Counted from the stretch's first letter, positions 36,641-44,585 are shown. The stretch: 64,000 nucleotides of DNA from Bacteroidetes bacterium GWF2_33_16 (GCA_001768565.1 MEOE01000018.1:1-64000), one strand, 5' to 3'. Notes: a model not told the origin generated them from the letters alone. A program made the numbers and translations.

Positions 36641-37249
36641 ATGAAAACCAGATTTAATTTAATGAGTTTTATTAGCCTAGGCTTGTTATTTTCTTTTATT
36701 ATTATGTTTTTTTCTGGAATAGTTTTGTATATAGCACCCGAAGGAAGTATATCGCGCTGGATGGAGTGGGAAGTACTTGGTTTGTCGAAAAAACAATGGG
36801 AACATCAACACACGATTTTCTCATATGTTTTTATTGTTTTTTCTCTATTTCATATTTTTAAAATTAACTGGCAGTTAATGTATTCTTATTTTAAAGCCGA
36901 GAAATTTGGATTAGTTTATATAAAAGAGTTGCTTTTTATAGTTTTGCTTACAATTTTAGTATTTGCCGGGACACTAAATACATATCAACCTTTTAAATGG
37001 GTGTTAAACGCAGGAACTACTATCTCAGAAAACATTGGGAAAGATATTCAGATGCCAACTATTGCTAATCCCGAGAAATTAAATATGGAAGAATTTGCTA
37101 TGCAGATATTTCAAATACCATTCGACTCATTAAAAGTTATTCTTAAATCCAAGGGATTTAGTACTATTGAAAAAGATATAAGTTTTGAATCTTTTAGCAA
37201 AAAGAATAAAATTACTCCGGAAGAGTTATATAAATTTTTAAAAAACTAA
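36641..37249 (+). CDS. DUF4405 membrane protein, cytochrome b-like
   Basis: 202 aa. Three membrane segments (about 9-29, 60-78, 88-108) with His residues in [19 protein letters not shown] that could bind heme. DUF4405 proteins are described as cytochrome-like partners of flavinylated electron-transfer systems; no flavinylated partner is visible here. The C-terminal 80 residues are soluble and hydrophilic ([19 protein letters not shown], then [12 protein letters not shown]), looking like a small helical domain. The end overlaps the convergent ribBA gene by 4 bp. Confidence 0.75.
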   Translation: MKTRFNLMSFISLGLLFSFIIMFFSGIVLYIAPEGSISRWMEWEVLGLSKKQWEHQHTIFSYVFIVFSLFHIFKINWQLMYSYFKAEKFGLVYIKELLFIVLLTILVFAGTLNTYQPFKWVLNAGTTISENIGKDIQMPTIANPEKLNMEEFAMQIFQIPFDSLKVILKSKGFSTIEKDISFESFSKKNKITPEELYKFLKN

Positions 37250-38505
37250 CTATTTTTCTCTGGATGATGAAATCTGGACAGTTCTAAAGTATGTCCCATT
37301 TTCACCCTTTTTGTTTCGAGATAAAATTTATTGTGTTTATTGGGTTCAATTTCGAGAGGAATGTTTTCGGTAATAATTAAGCCATAGGCTTCAAGTCCTT
37401 TGCGTTTAACAGGATTGTTAGTTAATAATCGGATTTTGCCTAATTCAAGATCGCGTAAAATACTGGCACCAACTCCATAGTCGCGTTCATCTTCCTGAAA
37501 ACCGAGTTCAATATTAGCTTCAACAGTATCCATACCTTGTTCCTGCAATTTGTATGCTTTTATTTTGTTGAATAATCCTATTCCACGACCTTCCTGGTTC
37601 ATATATAAAAGAACACCTTTTCCGGCTTTCTCTATTTTTTGCATTGCCAAATGCAATTGTTGACCACAATCACAACGTTTTGATGCAAAAATATCTCCGG
37701 TTATGCATGATGAGTGAACTCTTACACAAACTTCTTCATCTTTTGTCCATTCGCCTTTAATAAGTGCCACATGTTCTAGTCCATTGGATTTTTGCAAATA
37801 AGGAATTAGATCAAAGATGCCATATTCGGTTGGCAGTTTAACTCTTACACCTCGTTCAATAAGACTTTCTTCTTTTAAACGATATTTTATAAGATCAGCT
37901 ATAGATATTATTTTAAGATCAAACTTTTTAGCTATTTCAAAAAGTTGAGGCAATCTGGCCATAGTGCCATCTTCGTTCATAATCTCAACAAGAGCTCCAC
38001 CGGGCTTTAAACCAGCAAGTCGGGTAAGGTCAACAACAGCTTCCGTATGTCCGGCTCTTCGAATTACACCTCTTTGGCGGGCTTTGAGTGGAAAAATATG
38101 TCCTGGTCGAGCAAGATCTTCAGGTTTTGTCTCGGGATCAACTAATGCCTTAATAGTTTTTGCACGATCAGATACAGATATTCCGGTTGAACATCCTTGT
38201 CCAAGTAAATCTACAGAAACAGTAAATGGGGTGGCGTGCAAAGCGGTATTATTGCCTACCATAAGCTCTAGCTCAAGTTCTTTACAGCGATCTTCAGGTA
38301 GAGGCGTGCAAATTAATCCACGGCCATGTGTGGCCATAAAATTAACTATTTCAGGAGTAATAAGTTCTGCCGCTACAACAAAATCGCCTTCGTTCTCACG
38401 GTCTTCATCATCAACAACAATAAGTACTTTCCCTGCTTTAATCTCTTCAATAGCCTCTTCAATTGTATTAAGCTTTTGTTGATGTGTATCCTTATTTGTA
38501 GACAT
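37246..38505 (-). CDS. ribBA: Bifunctional 3,4-dihydroxy-2-butanone 4-phosphate synthase / GTP cyclohydrolase II
   Basis: Two early steps of riboflavin synthesis. The N-terminal RibB domain (about 12-210) has [29 protein letters not shown] and [15 protein letters not shown]; the C-terminal RibA domain (about 215-410) has [24 protein letters not shown] with the zinc Cys residues, [11 protein letters not shown] and [13 protein letters not shown]. 419 aa, complete. No FMN riboswitch was seen in the short upstream gap (about 85 bp). Lies beside LptF/G and glycosyltransferase genes on the same strand. Confidence 0.97.
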   Translation of the reverse strand: MSTNKDTHQQKLNTIEEAIEEIKAGKVLIVVDDEDRENEGDFVVAAELITPEIVNFMATHGRGLICTPLPEDRCKELELELMVGNNTALHATPFTVSVDLLGQGCSTGISVSDRAKTIKALVDPETKPEDLARPGHIFPLKARQRGVIRRAGHTEAVVDLTRLAGLKPGGALVEIMNEDGTMARLPQLFEIAKKFDLKIISIADLIKYRLKEESLIERGVRVKLPTEYGIFDLIPYLQKSNGLEHVALIKGEWTKDEEVCVRVHSSCITGDIFASKRCDCGQQLHLAMQKIEKAGKGVLLYMNQEGRGIGLFNKIKAYKLQEQGMDTVEANIELGFQEDERDYGVGASILRDLELGKIRLLTNNPVKRKGLEAYGLIITENIPLEIEPNKHNKFYLETKRVKMGHTLELSRFHHPEKNS

Positions 38506-38589
38506 GTTGCAACTATTAATTAAAAATCTTTTGCAAAAGTATAATAAGAGTTGTTAAATAACTAAAATATTGAGTATAAATTAAAGTTT

Positions 38590-39759
38590 TTAACCTCTTT
38601 TTGCTCGTTCCCAGTTAATAGGTTGCGATTGCTTTAAAAATCTGAGAAATCCTATTATCAATGAATAATTCATTACAAAAAAATAATATGGAGCAAAAAT
38701 CAATTTAATTCTTATTTTTTTCGATTGAAACAAAAACCCTGCAAGTACCATCAAATAAAAAAATACTTGAATAAAAAGTAGCATAGAATAGATTTCTGAT
38801 TGGGATTGATAGTAAGTTAACATTATATTTAAAATAAAAAGGAGAGGAAGTGATAATGGTATAATAGTCCAACGAATTACTTTATGAGAGATATATTGAA
38901 AAGTTAAAAATTTATATTTAAATGGATTAAGCAATTCTCTCAATCTGAAAAGTGTTTGAAATGCACCAAAAGCAATTCTTGTTTTTCGTTTTAATTCTTC
39001 TTTTATGTTCACCGATGCTCTCTCCTCGGCATAAGCCTCGGAGGTATATTTTATTTTAAATCCTTTTTGAGCAATTCGTAGCGAAATAACAAAATCATCG
39101 AGAATAGTATTGTTCTCAATTTCGGAGAATAATTCGGTGCGAATGGCAAAAAGTTCACCTACTGCCCCAATGGCTGAATTTACTTTAGATTCAGATTTTT
39201 TAACTAATGATTCATATTTCCAATATATATTTTCACCAGTATTTACTGCATTATCTTTAACAAGTGGGATTATCCTCTTTTCGCCTGCCACACAGCCGGT
39301 TTTTTCATTTTTAAATTCCGTAACTATGGCTTTTATGCAATTTTTATTCAAAAGTGTGTTTGCATCGGAAAATATAACCAATGGAGTATTAACAAATCTC
39401 ATTCCGCGGTTCATAGCATGAATCTTTCCTTTGCGATCATCCTGATGAAAAATTGTTATTTCTGGATATTTCTTCAACTCATTGTTTGTACCATCTGTTG
39501 ATCCATCGGTTACCCAAACAAAATGTAATTTATCTTTTGGATAGTCAAGATCAAATGAGTTTTTAACTTTTTGATGAACAACATCGATTTCGTTAAATGC
39601 AGTTACAAAAAGAGTTACATGAGGTTCGAATAATAAATCACCACTCTCCTTTTTACTGGTAAAAGCATTAATAATAATTGAAATACAGAACATTAATAAT
39701 GGATATCCAAGATATGAATAGATTAGAAAAGCGAATAATATCCAAAATAATATTTCCAT
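38590..39759 (-). CDS. Family 2 glycosyltransferase, membrane-bound
   Basis: 389 aa. One N-terminal membrane helix (about 3-28), a GT-A catalytic domain (about 45-265) with HVTLFVTAFNEIDVVHQKV, VWVTDGSTDGT, VIFSDANTLLN (the DxD-like motif) and ILDDFVISLRIAQKGF (ED-like acid and QxxRW-like region: KRKTRIAFGAFQTLFR), then three to four C-terminal membrane helices. This matches processive or cellulose-synthase-like GT2 enzymes. It is 1 bp before the GT4 gene's end in the same direction, so they probably build one glycan together. Donor and acceptor unknown. Confidence 0.9.
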   Translation of the reverse strand: MEILFWILFAFLIYSYLGYPLLMFCISIIINAFTSKKESGDLLFEPHVTLFVTAFNEIDVVHQKVKNSFDLDYPKDKLHFVWVTDGSTDGTNNELKKYPEITIFHQDDRKGKIHAMNRGMRFVNTPLVIFSDANTLLNKNCIKAIVTEFKNEKTGCVAGEKRIIPLVKDNAVNTGENIYWKYESLVKKSESKVNSAIGAVGELFAIRTELFSEIENNTILDDFVISLRIAQKGFKIKYTSEAYAEERASVNIKEELKRKTRIAFGAFQTLFRLRELLNPFKYKFLTFQYISHKVIRWTIIPLSLPLLFILNIMLTYYQSQSEIYSMLLFIQVFFYLMVLAGFLFQSKKIRIKLIFAPYYFFVMNYSLIIGFLRFLKQSQPINWERAKRG

Positions 39760-39760
39760 A

Positions 39761-40966
39761 CTAATTATGGATTATAAAGTTTAAAACAGAAATGGCGATT
39801 GTATCTATATCATAATCTGTTTTTATTCTGTTTTGGGCTAATTTACCAAAATTGTTTTGTAATTCTTTATCCTTTAATAATTGTAGCACTGAGGCTGCAA
39901 ATTTCTCAGGAGTGTTGGCTATTAAAATCTCATTTTCGTTATATTGTATTCCTTCAATTCCTTTAGATGTTGATACAATTGCTTTTTTCATAGCCATCGC
40001 CTCAATTATTTTTACTCTCATTCCACTGCCAGCAAATAAGGGAACAATAAATATTCCATCTTGCCTAATAAACTCTAAAGCATTTTCGACATTCCCTAAA
40101 AACTGAATTTTATTGTTCGTGAGTTTTTTTACCAGCCATTTTGGTGCGTTTCTACCTGCAACAAGCAATCTTGCATCTTCAATTTCATTAATAATAATTG
40201 GAAGGCAATTACGAATAAACCATAATAATCCATCTTGGTTTGGAATCCAGTCGAGTGATCCAATGAAAAGGATTGTTGAGCCGCTTTCCTGGTTTGGTTT
40301 GTTTGTTATTTTTGGGTTGTAATTATCGGGTTTAATTCCAAAAGGAGCAACAAAGCAAGGCTTGTTATTATTTAACTGATGGTAGTAATTTGCATCTATA
40401 TTGCTTATAGGCAGTAAAATATCATATGTGTTTATGTTTTGTATTTCAAACCTTTTTAATCTTCTTGCCAAAATATTATAATACAGTTTCTTACTAATTG
40501 ATTTCGAAGATTGTGCATTCTCCTGCCAAATATTATGCTCAATATTATGTGATCGATAAACTATTTTTCCATGATGGTATTTTCTGATAAGCTCTAAATA
40601 GGGCAGGGTATAAAGCCCCTCGAGTTGAATAAAATCAAAAGTATTCGTAGTAAGTAGTTGAATAATTTGTTTCGAGAATTTTTCTGAGATAAAACGTACA
40701 AGATTATAAGGTTTGTTTGAAAGGAGTAAGTTCAGGAGCAATTTAACCAACGAGATCCTCGTATTTATTCTAATCCCAATAATTTCGAGATTATTTTTTC
40801 TGTAATTTTCAATTTCTTCGGGTCTGTTATAATGCTTATGAGTAATCATGCTAAGCAGGGTTACCTTGTGTCCCTGATTTAAATATCCTTCAGCCAGATT
40901 AAGGATTGCCAGGTTTCCTCCATCGCGCGGGTAAGTTCCCTTATTAGATATTTGTAGAATATTCAT
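39761..40966 (-). CDS. Family 4 glycosyltransferase
   Basis: 401 aa GT-B enzyme. N-terminal domain: MNILQISNKGTYPRDGGNLAILNLA and GHKVTLLSMITHKH; C-terminal domain: ILFIGSLDWIPNQDGLLWFI, LLVAGRNAPKW, IFIVPLFAGSGMRVKIIEAMAMKKAIVST, which is the donor-binding signature (Glu of EAMA). Between LptF/G and the GT2 gene, 2 bp from each, so all three are one transcription unit. Probably adds a sugar to lipopolysaccharide or a surface glycan, inferred from the LptF/G partner. Confidence 0.9.
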   Translation of the reverse strand: MNILQISNKGTYPRDGGNLAILNLAEGYLNQGHKVTLLSMITHKHYNRPEEIENYRKNNLEIIGIRINTRISLVKLLLNLLLSNKPYNLVRFISEKFSKQIIQLLTTNTFDFIQLEGLYTLPYLELIRKYHHGKIVYRSHNIEHNIWQENAQSSKSISKKLYYNILARRLKRFEIQNINTYDILLPISNIDANYYHQLNNNKPCFVAPFGIKPDNYNPKITNKPNQESGSTILFIGSLDWIPNQDGLLWFIRNCLPIIINEIEDARLLVAGRNAPKWLVKKLTNNKIQFLGNVENALEFIRQDGIFIVPLFAGSGMRVKIIEAMAMKKAIVSTSKGIEGIQYNENEILIANTPEKFAASVLQLLKDKELQNNFGKLAQNRIKTDYDIDTIAISVLNFIIHN

Positions 40967-40968
40967 CC

Positions 40969-42645
40969 CTAATTTGTAATCTCTGAATCCTTTTTCGAAA
41001 AACGGGCAATTAATTTTTTAATCATGGTAAAATAAGTATCGGAATTAAGAATAACAGAGTCTGTGGTAGCTTTGTATGTAAGGAAAATACCTAATGGCAT
41101 TAATATGAAGGATGAAATCCACATTCCTATATATGCTGGCATTACTCCTTCGCGTACAAATTTCTCTCCTGATATCGACAGGATATAATAGAAAATAAAC
41201 AGTAGTATTGACATTACAACTGGAGTGCCGAAACCCCCTTTTCGAACAATTGCACCAAGCGGAGCGCCAATAAAAAAGAAAACAAAACAAGCAAATGACA
41301 AGGAGAATTTCCGGTGTCTTTCAATTTCATGTCGTCGTATTCTATCTTGTTTATAGTTAAATGTTTTTTTCGAATTATCTACTGAGTTTTGCGCAGCACG
41401 GGCATATGTAAGTGCAAATTTTATTGCTTCGTTTTTATTTTGTATTGTTAGATTATGAAATGCCGTATCAACATAAAACTTATTTTCATTCGTTTGATTA
41501 CTCTCTGCTATTAAGAGAGAATCATTTATAGGTTTTTCGATAAAAGCTGTGTCGTAGCGTTTTTGTATCAAATCCTTTTTCAGATCTGTTTTGATTTTAG
41601 TTATTCTGTGTTTATTTCTTTTCTTATGTTCTAAAAGAGAGTCTCTTTCAGAAATTTCCGGTTTTCTTTCAGTTTCTATAATTGTAGTTGCTTCACCCTT
41701 TTTATTATAATCTATATCATTTAGTAACTGATTTTCTCTTTTAAAGTAGTTGTTCTGCTTTATTGTTATAGCAAAGTTCTTAATCAAATCGTTGTATTCA
41801 TTATTTAGCGAATCTTCGAAATAAATCAGTTGTTTTAAATTTAACATTTGAAAGTTATTTTTAAATAACTCTTCATCGGTTCGGCTAAAATCAAGTCCTG
41901 TAAGTTCGAAAATTACTACCTGTTTATCGAATATATTTCGTTGGAGAGGATGTTTCTTTTCTGTTTTTCGTCGATCTTTTCTAGGTTCGTCCACCTCTTC
42001 GTAAGAATAACCATTATATAATGTAAGAATAATGTTTGATTCATCTGCTGTCATTCTCATATAGCCAGAATCAGCAACAGTAACATATAAATTTTCTTTA
42101 TTATTCTTATGGTCATAAACCATTATATTTTGGAGTAGGTTTGTTTTATGGTTTTTCTTTGCAATTTTTATACTGTAACCTTCAATTCCATTGTAAAATA
42201 TACCTTCTTTAATTTGCAGTTCCGGTCGTTGATGTTTAACATCATAAATTAGAGCACCCGTTTTTAAATTTGTATATGGAATAACATGATTAGAATAAAA
42301 GAAAGCCGATATGCTTAAAATAATTATTAGATAAATAAGAGGTGCCATAAAACGTTGTAAAGAGATACCCGCAGATTTTATAGCTGTTAGCTCAAAATTC
42401 TCACCTAGGTTACCAAATGTCATAATAGACGAAAGTAATACTGCTAATGGAAGAGCCATTGGAACAAGCCTTGCAGAAGCATAAACTATAAGTTCTGCAA
42501 TAACCGTCCATTCCAATCCTTTTCCTGCTAAATCATCAATGTATTTCCATAGAAACTGCATTAACAGAATAAACAGCGAGACAAAAAAAGTCATGACCAA
42601 TGGTCCGAGATATGATTCTAGTATAAACTTATGTAAGCGCTTCAA
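40969..42645 (-). CDS. LptF/LptG family permease (YjgP/YjgQ)
   Basis: Inner-membrane part of a lipopolysaccharide export ABC system. Three N-terminal helices (about 14-120), a periplasmic beta-jellyroll region, and three C-terminal helices (about 450-545: FFIGAPLGAIVRKGGFGTPVVMS is diagnostic). At 558 aa it is far longer than E. coli LptF/G (about 360) because of a charged insertion of roughly 150 residues (ENQLLNDIDYNKKGE..., ERDSLLEHKKRNKHRI). The start is TTG, since the nearest upstream ATG is out of frame. Cotranscribed with two glycosyltransferase genes; the partner permease is not in the window. Confidence 0.88.
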   Translation of the reverse strand: MKRLHKFILESYLGPLVMTFFVSLFILLMQFLWKYIDDLAGKGLEWTVIAELIVYASARLVPMALPLAVLLSSIMTFGNLGENFELTAIKSAGISLQRFMAPLIYLIIILSISAFFYSNHVIPYTNLKTGALIYDVKHQRPELQIKEGIFYNGIEGYSIKIAKKNHKTNLLQNIMVYDHKNNKENLYVTVADSGYMRMTADESNIILTLYNGYSYEEVDEPRKDRRKTEKKHPLQRNIFDKQVVIFELTGLDFSRTDEELFKNNFQMLNLKQLIYFEDSLNNEYNDLIKNFAITIKQNNYFKRENQLLNDIDYNKKGEATTIIETERKPEISERDSLLEHKKRNKHRITKIKTDLKKDLIQKRYDTAFIEKPINDSLLIAESNQTNENKFYVDTAFHNLTIQNKNEAIKFALTYARAAQNSVDNSKKTFNYKQDRIRRHEIERHRKFSLSFACFVFFFIGAPLGAIVRKGGFGTPVVMSILLFIFYYILSISGEKFVREGVMPAYIGMWISSFILMPLGIFLTYKATTDSVILNSDTYFTMIKKLIARFSKKDSEITN

Positions 42646-42723
42646 TCGATTTCATATTTATTGTAAAACGAATACAAAAATAAGTTATTTTGTGAAAAGG
42701 ATTTTATGAAAAACAAAATTAGA

Positions 42724-43101
42724 TTAAAGACCTAAGGTTCTTTTTAGGTCGGCGATTTGAGAATTCCATAATTCAATGGTACTTTCTTTCTCGTCATCAT
42801 CTGCAAAATCAGTAATTACAAGAGCAACATCCCCGGTAAGTTCATCCTGATTAATTTTAAATTCGAAATAAGTATTTTCAATTTCATCATCAACCCATTT
42901 AAAACGAATACATTGGTTTTCTTTTTTAGAAACCATTTCGGCTTGCTCTTCGGTTCCTTCCCATCTAAAAGTAAAAATGTTACCTTGAATATTTATATCA
43001 TCTGCAAACCACTCTGATAATCCTCCTGGAGTTGATAATCTGGGAAATAATATTTTGGGAGAAGAATTAAGAGTATATTCTAGTTCGAATTTATTTTTCA
43101 T
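42724..43101 (-). CDS. START-like (SRPBCC) domain protein
   Basis: 125 aa helix-grip protein of the Bacteroidota START-like group: MKNKFELEYTLNSSPKILFPRLSTPGGLSEWFADD, FTFRWEGTEEQAEMVSK and CIRFKWVDD are the Aha1/START core, ending KESTIELWNSQIADLKRTL. It probably binds a hydrophobic ligand or protein partner; no specific role known. About 79 bp upstream of the LptF/G gene in the same direction. Its C-terminal helix pattern and length match the family. Confidence 0.85.
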   Translation of the reverse strand: MKNKFELEYTLNSSPKILFPRLSTPGGLSEWFADDINIQGNIFTFRWEGTEEQAEMVSKKENQCIRFKWVDDEIENTYFEFKINQDELTGDVALVITDFADDDEKESTIELWNSQIADLKRTLGL

Positions 43102-43194
43102 TTACAAGGTCTTTAATTTTCATCATATTATTGCAATATATAAAAAAAAAATAGATTTTTTCGCAATGTGTTTACAAGATAAACCAAAATAATT

Positions 43195-43202
43195 TATATT
43201 TG
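43195..43202 (+). promoter_or_regulatory. Bacteroidota-type -7 box (TATATTTG) for the tRNA-Met region
   Basis: TATATTTG followed by CAGCCCG; the AT-rich stretch 20-25 bp upstream has TTTACA as a possible -33. It would drive the 5'-half tRNA relic and the intact tRNA downstream. Confidence 0.55.
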
Positions 43203-43245
43203 CAGCCCGAAAGGACAATATGTAGTTCTTAAAAATAAATATTTT

Positions 43246-43298
43246 GGCGAGGTAGCTCAGATGCCTGCCTGCCGCAGGCAGGGTTAGAGCGCATGATT
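43246..43298 (+). pseudogene. tRNA-Met 5' half, interrupted in the D-loop and ended at the anticodon
   Basis: GGCGAGGTAGCTCAGATG and GTTAGAGCGCATGATT match the intact tRNA at 43340, but a 19-bp palindrome (43264-43282) is inserted in the D-loop. Similarity stops after ATT, exactly before the CAT anticodon; what follows (TGTATATATTT) is unrelated. It cannot fold into a normal tRNA on its own. Confidence 0.85.
43264..43282. repeat. GC-rich palindrome inserted in the D-loop of a tRNA copy
   Basis: CCTGCCTGC-C-GCAGGCAGG, perfect 9-bp arms around one base, in a DNA otherwise AT-rich. Removing it restores the tRNA D-loop exactly (CAGATG|GTTAGAGC), so it is a clean insertion. Confidence 0.85.
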
Positions 43299-43339
43299 TG
43301 TATATATTTTTAAAAAAGTTCTTTATTAATAGAAAGTAT

Positions 43340-43413
43340 GGCGAGGTAGCTCAGATGGTTAGAGCGCATGATTCATAATCATGAGGTCGCGAGTTCAATT
43401 CTCGCTCTCGCTA
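43340..43413 (+). tRNA. tRNA-Met (CAT anticodon)
   Basis: A 74-nt cloverleaf: acceptor stem 43340-43346 with 43406-43412 (GGCGAGG/TCTCGCT with terminal G-U pairs), D-stem GCTC/GAGC, anticodon stem CATGA/TCATG with loop TTCATAA and CAT at 43374-43376, T-stem GCGAG/CTCGC with TTCAATT loop, discriminator A. No CCA is encoded (a C follows). Most likely elongator tRNA-Met; a tRNA-Ile2 that needs lysidine has the same CAT anticodon and is not excluded, but the body resembles the Met type. Confidence 0.93.
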
Positions 43414-43427
43414 CATCAAAACAAACG

Positions 43428-43453
43428 ATCCCGGTGAACACCGGGATTTTTTA
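43428..43453 (+). terminator. Intrinsic terminator of tRNA-Met
   Basis: Perfect 8-bp stem ATCCCGGT/ACCGGGAT with loop GAAC and a T-rich tail, 15 bp after the tRNA. Confidence 0.9.
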
Positions 43454-43507
43454 TTTACCCAAATGTGAATTAAACCGAAAGGTTTAAATGAGCAGGTGGG
43501 TAAATAA
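43451..43507. repeat. Nested hairpins between tRNA relics, with a GAAA tetraloop
   Basis: Outer arms TTATTTACCC (43451-43460) and GGGTAAATAA (43498-43507) pair perfectly over 10 bp. Inside, TTAAACC-GAAA-GGTTTAA (43470-43487) forms a 7-bp stem closed by a GNRA tetraloop. A stable RNA-like structure with no coding content. Confidence 0.65.
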
Positions 43508-43554
43508 AAATTAATTGACAAGAATGTTTGTTTTGATGATAGGAATCCCCATGA

Positions 43555-43633
43555 GAATCACAATAACAAGCTGTTGTAATTCTCGCTCTCGCTACAAAGC
43601 AAAGCTCTTGTGCTGAAAGCACAGGTTTTTTTT
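43555..43633 (+). pseudogene. tRNA-Met 3'-end relic with terminator, first copy
   Basis: ATTCTCGCTCTCGCTAC (43579-43595) is identical to the 3' end of the intact tRNA. The T-arm before it is replaced by a hairpin (AGAATCACAA...TTGTAATTCT), and a terminator (CTTGTGCT/AGCACAGG plus T tract, 43607-43633) follows. From 43579 to about 43640 it is nearly the same sequence as at 44130-44190, so the two are direct repeats that flank the GIY-YIG gene. Confidence 0.75.
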
Positions 43634-43735
43634 GTTTTAAATATCCCAAGCTTGCTTGAGGATATAAAAAAATAGAAAGACCTATAAAAAGGCGAAGCCA
43701 GATGAGTTTTGCTTTGATAAGTGTTCTTTCATGCA

Positions 43736-43808
43736 AATCACAACAGCTTGCAGTTGTAATTATCGCTCTCTCTGCAAAAAGCGATCAGTTTTTATGACCG
43801 TTTTTTTG
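43736..43808 (+). pseudogene. tRNA-Met 3'-end relic, second more decayed copy
   Basis: AATTATCGCTCTCTCTGC (near 43758) is a mutated version of the tRNA 3' end, again behind a hairpin AATCACAAC...GTTGTAATT as in the first relic, and before a degenerate terminator-like CGATCAG...TGACCG plus T run. It lies just before the GIY-YIG start. Confidence 0.6.
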
Positions 43809-43823
43809 TTTTATATTTGATAT

Positions 43824-44111
43824 ATGTTTTACGTATATATTCTTTTTTCAGAAAAACTTTCGAAATTTTATATTGGTCAAACCAATAATTTAGAGGAAAG
43901 ACTTAAAAGGCATAATTCAGGTTACGAAATATTTACCTCAAAAGGTACGCCATGGAAACTACTATGGAAGGCAGATAAAGCTACAAGAACAGAAGCAATG
44001 GATTTAGAGAAAAAACTAAAAAACTTATCTCAGAAAAGACTACAGCAATTCATGCAAAAGTATAATCATGAGGTCGCGGGTCCTGACGAGGCAAGCCTGT
44101 CAGGATGCTGA
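43824..44111 (+). CDS. Solitary GIY-YIG endonuclease, C-terminus made of tRNA and palindrome sequence
   Basis: 95 aa. The GIY-YIG domain reads FYVYILFSEKLSKFYIGQTNNLEERLKRHNSG (conserved Tyr, Arg) and has the metal-binding Glu in EAMDLEKKLK. Up to about residue 79 it is a normal single-domain UPF0213-like nuclease. The last codons, from YNHEVAG on, are the anticodon arm and variable region of a tRNA-Met relic, then a 25-bp hairpin unit, ending in SLSGC at a TGA inside the second hairpin. A TATATTTG box sits 4 bp before the ATG. Nothing shows its target; its place inside tRNA copies suggests it cuts tRNA gene DNA. Confidence 0.88.
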   Translation: MFYVYILFSEKLSKFYIGQTNNLEERLKRHNSGYEIFTSKGTPWKLLWKADKATRTEAMDLEKKLKNLSQKRLQQFMQKYNHEVAGPDEASLSGC

Positions 44112-44145
44112 CCGAAGCGTCAGCATTCAATTCTCGCTCTCGCTA
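44062..44145 (+). pseudogene. tRNA-Met 3' half starting in the anticodon, interrupted in the T-arm
   Basis: ATAATCATGAGGTCGCG (from the second base of CAT onward) and TTCAATTCTCGCTCTCGCTA match the intact tRNA, with a 45-bp insertion (44081-44125) at the T-stem/T-loop border. It is the complement of the 5' half at 43246: that one stops before the anticodon and this one starts in it. The first 50 bases are also the end of the GIY-YIG gene. Confidence 0.85.
44081..44125. repeat. Double-hairpin insertion in the T-arm of a tRNA copy
   Basis: Two adjoining palindromes: TCCTGAC...GTCAGGA (44081-44105, with inner AGGC/GCCT) and TGCTGAC...GTCAGCA (44106-44125). GC-rich, with no similarity to tRNA. 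Like the D-loop palindrome it sits in a loop or loop border. Confidence 0.8.
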
Positions 44146-44151
44146 CAAAGT

Positions 44152-44185
44152 AAAACCCTTGTGTTAAAAGCACAAGGGTTTTTTG
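44152..44185 (+). terminator. Terminator after the 3' half tRNA relic
   Basis: Perfect 12-bp stem AAAACCCTTGTG/CACAAGGGTTTT followed by TTTG. Close relative of the terminator at 43607-43633. Confidence 0.85.
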
Positions 44186-44215
44186 TTTAGGGATTCTGCT
44201 TTTAGTGCAAAAACC

Positions 44216-44572
44216 TTATTCCGTTTTAAATTTTAGAAAATCGCCATCAATAATTACTAATTTAACTCCGTTTTCGGTGCTTGAGCGGTGAGAGCTTAAT
44301 TCATCTGAAACCACATAGGTCATTCCTTTGGTGAGAATAGATTTCGAACCATCTTTAAGCTCGCTCACGAACTCGCCTTCTAAACAATGCACAATATGGC
44401 CTTTTTCGCACCAATGATCTGCTAAATAGCCTTTTGAATATTCAACTATTCGAATTCGTAAACCGGGTAATTGAATGGTTTGCCAGAATGCAACACCTGT
44501 TACTCCTTTATGTTCTGTTTTTGGAACTATTGTCCAATCGATAGCTTGGAACGGAATATTTAAGTTATTCAT
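44216..44572 (-). CDS. DHCW-motif cupin-fold protein
   Basis: 118-aa cupin. The family is named for a DHCW motif; here the corresponding part reads YLADHWCEKGHIVHCLEGEF (DHWC order), with His and Glu that could bind a metal. The second half has LTKGMTYVVSDELSSHRSSTENG. Its function is unknown. It is 14 bp from the end of the NYN/LOTUS gene upstream on the same strand, so the two may be cotranscribed. Confidence 0.85.
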   Translation of the reverse strand: MNNLNIPFQAIDWTIVPKTEHKGVTGVAFWQTIQLPGLRIRIVEYSKGYLADHWCEKGHIVHCLEGEFVSELKDGSKSILTKGMTYVVSDELSSHRSSTENGVKLVIIDGDFLKFKTE

Positions 44573-44585
44573 AATTTGGGTATCG

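Noticed and set aside
38506-38589. A possible FMN riboswitch before ribBA
   Set aside because: The gap is only about 84 bp and shows none of the conserved RFN hairpins.
43470-43736. An 88-codon minus-strand reading frame across the tRNA relics
   Set aside because: It runs antisense to the tRNA 3' ends and terminators (part of the peptide, CFVARARI, is just the reverse of the tRNA end), so it is a by-product of the repeats.
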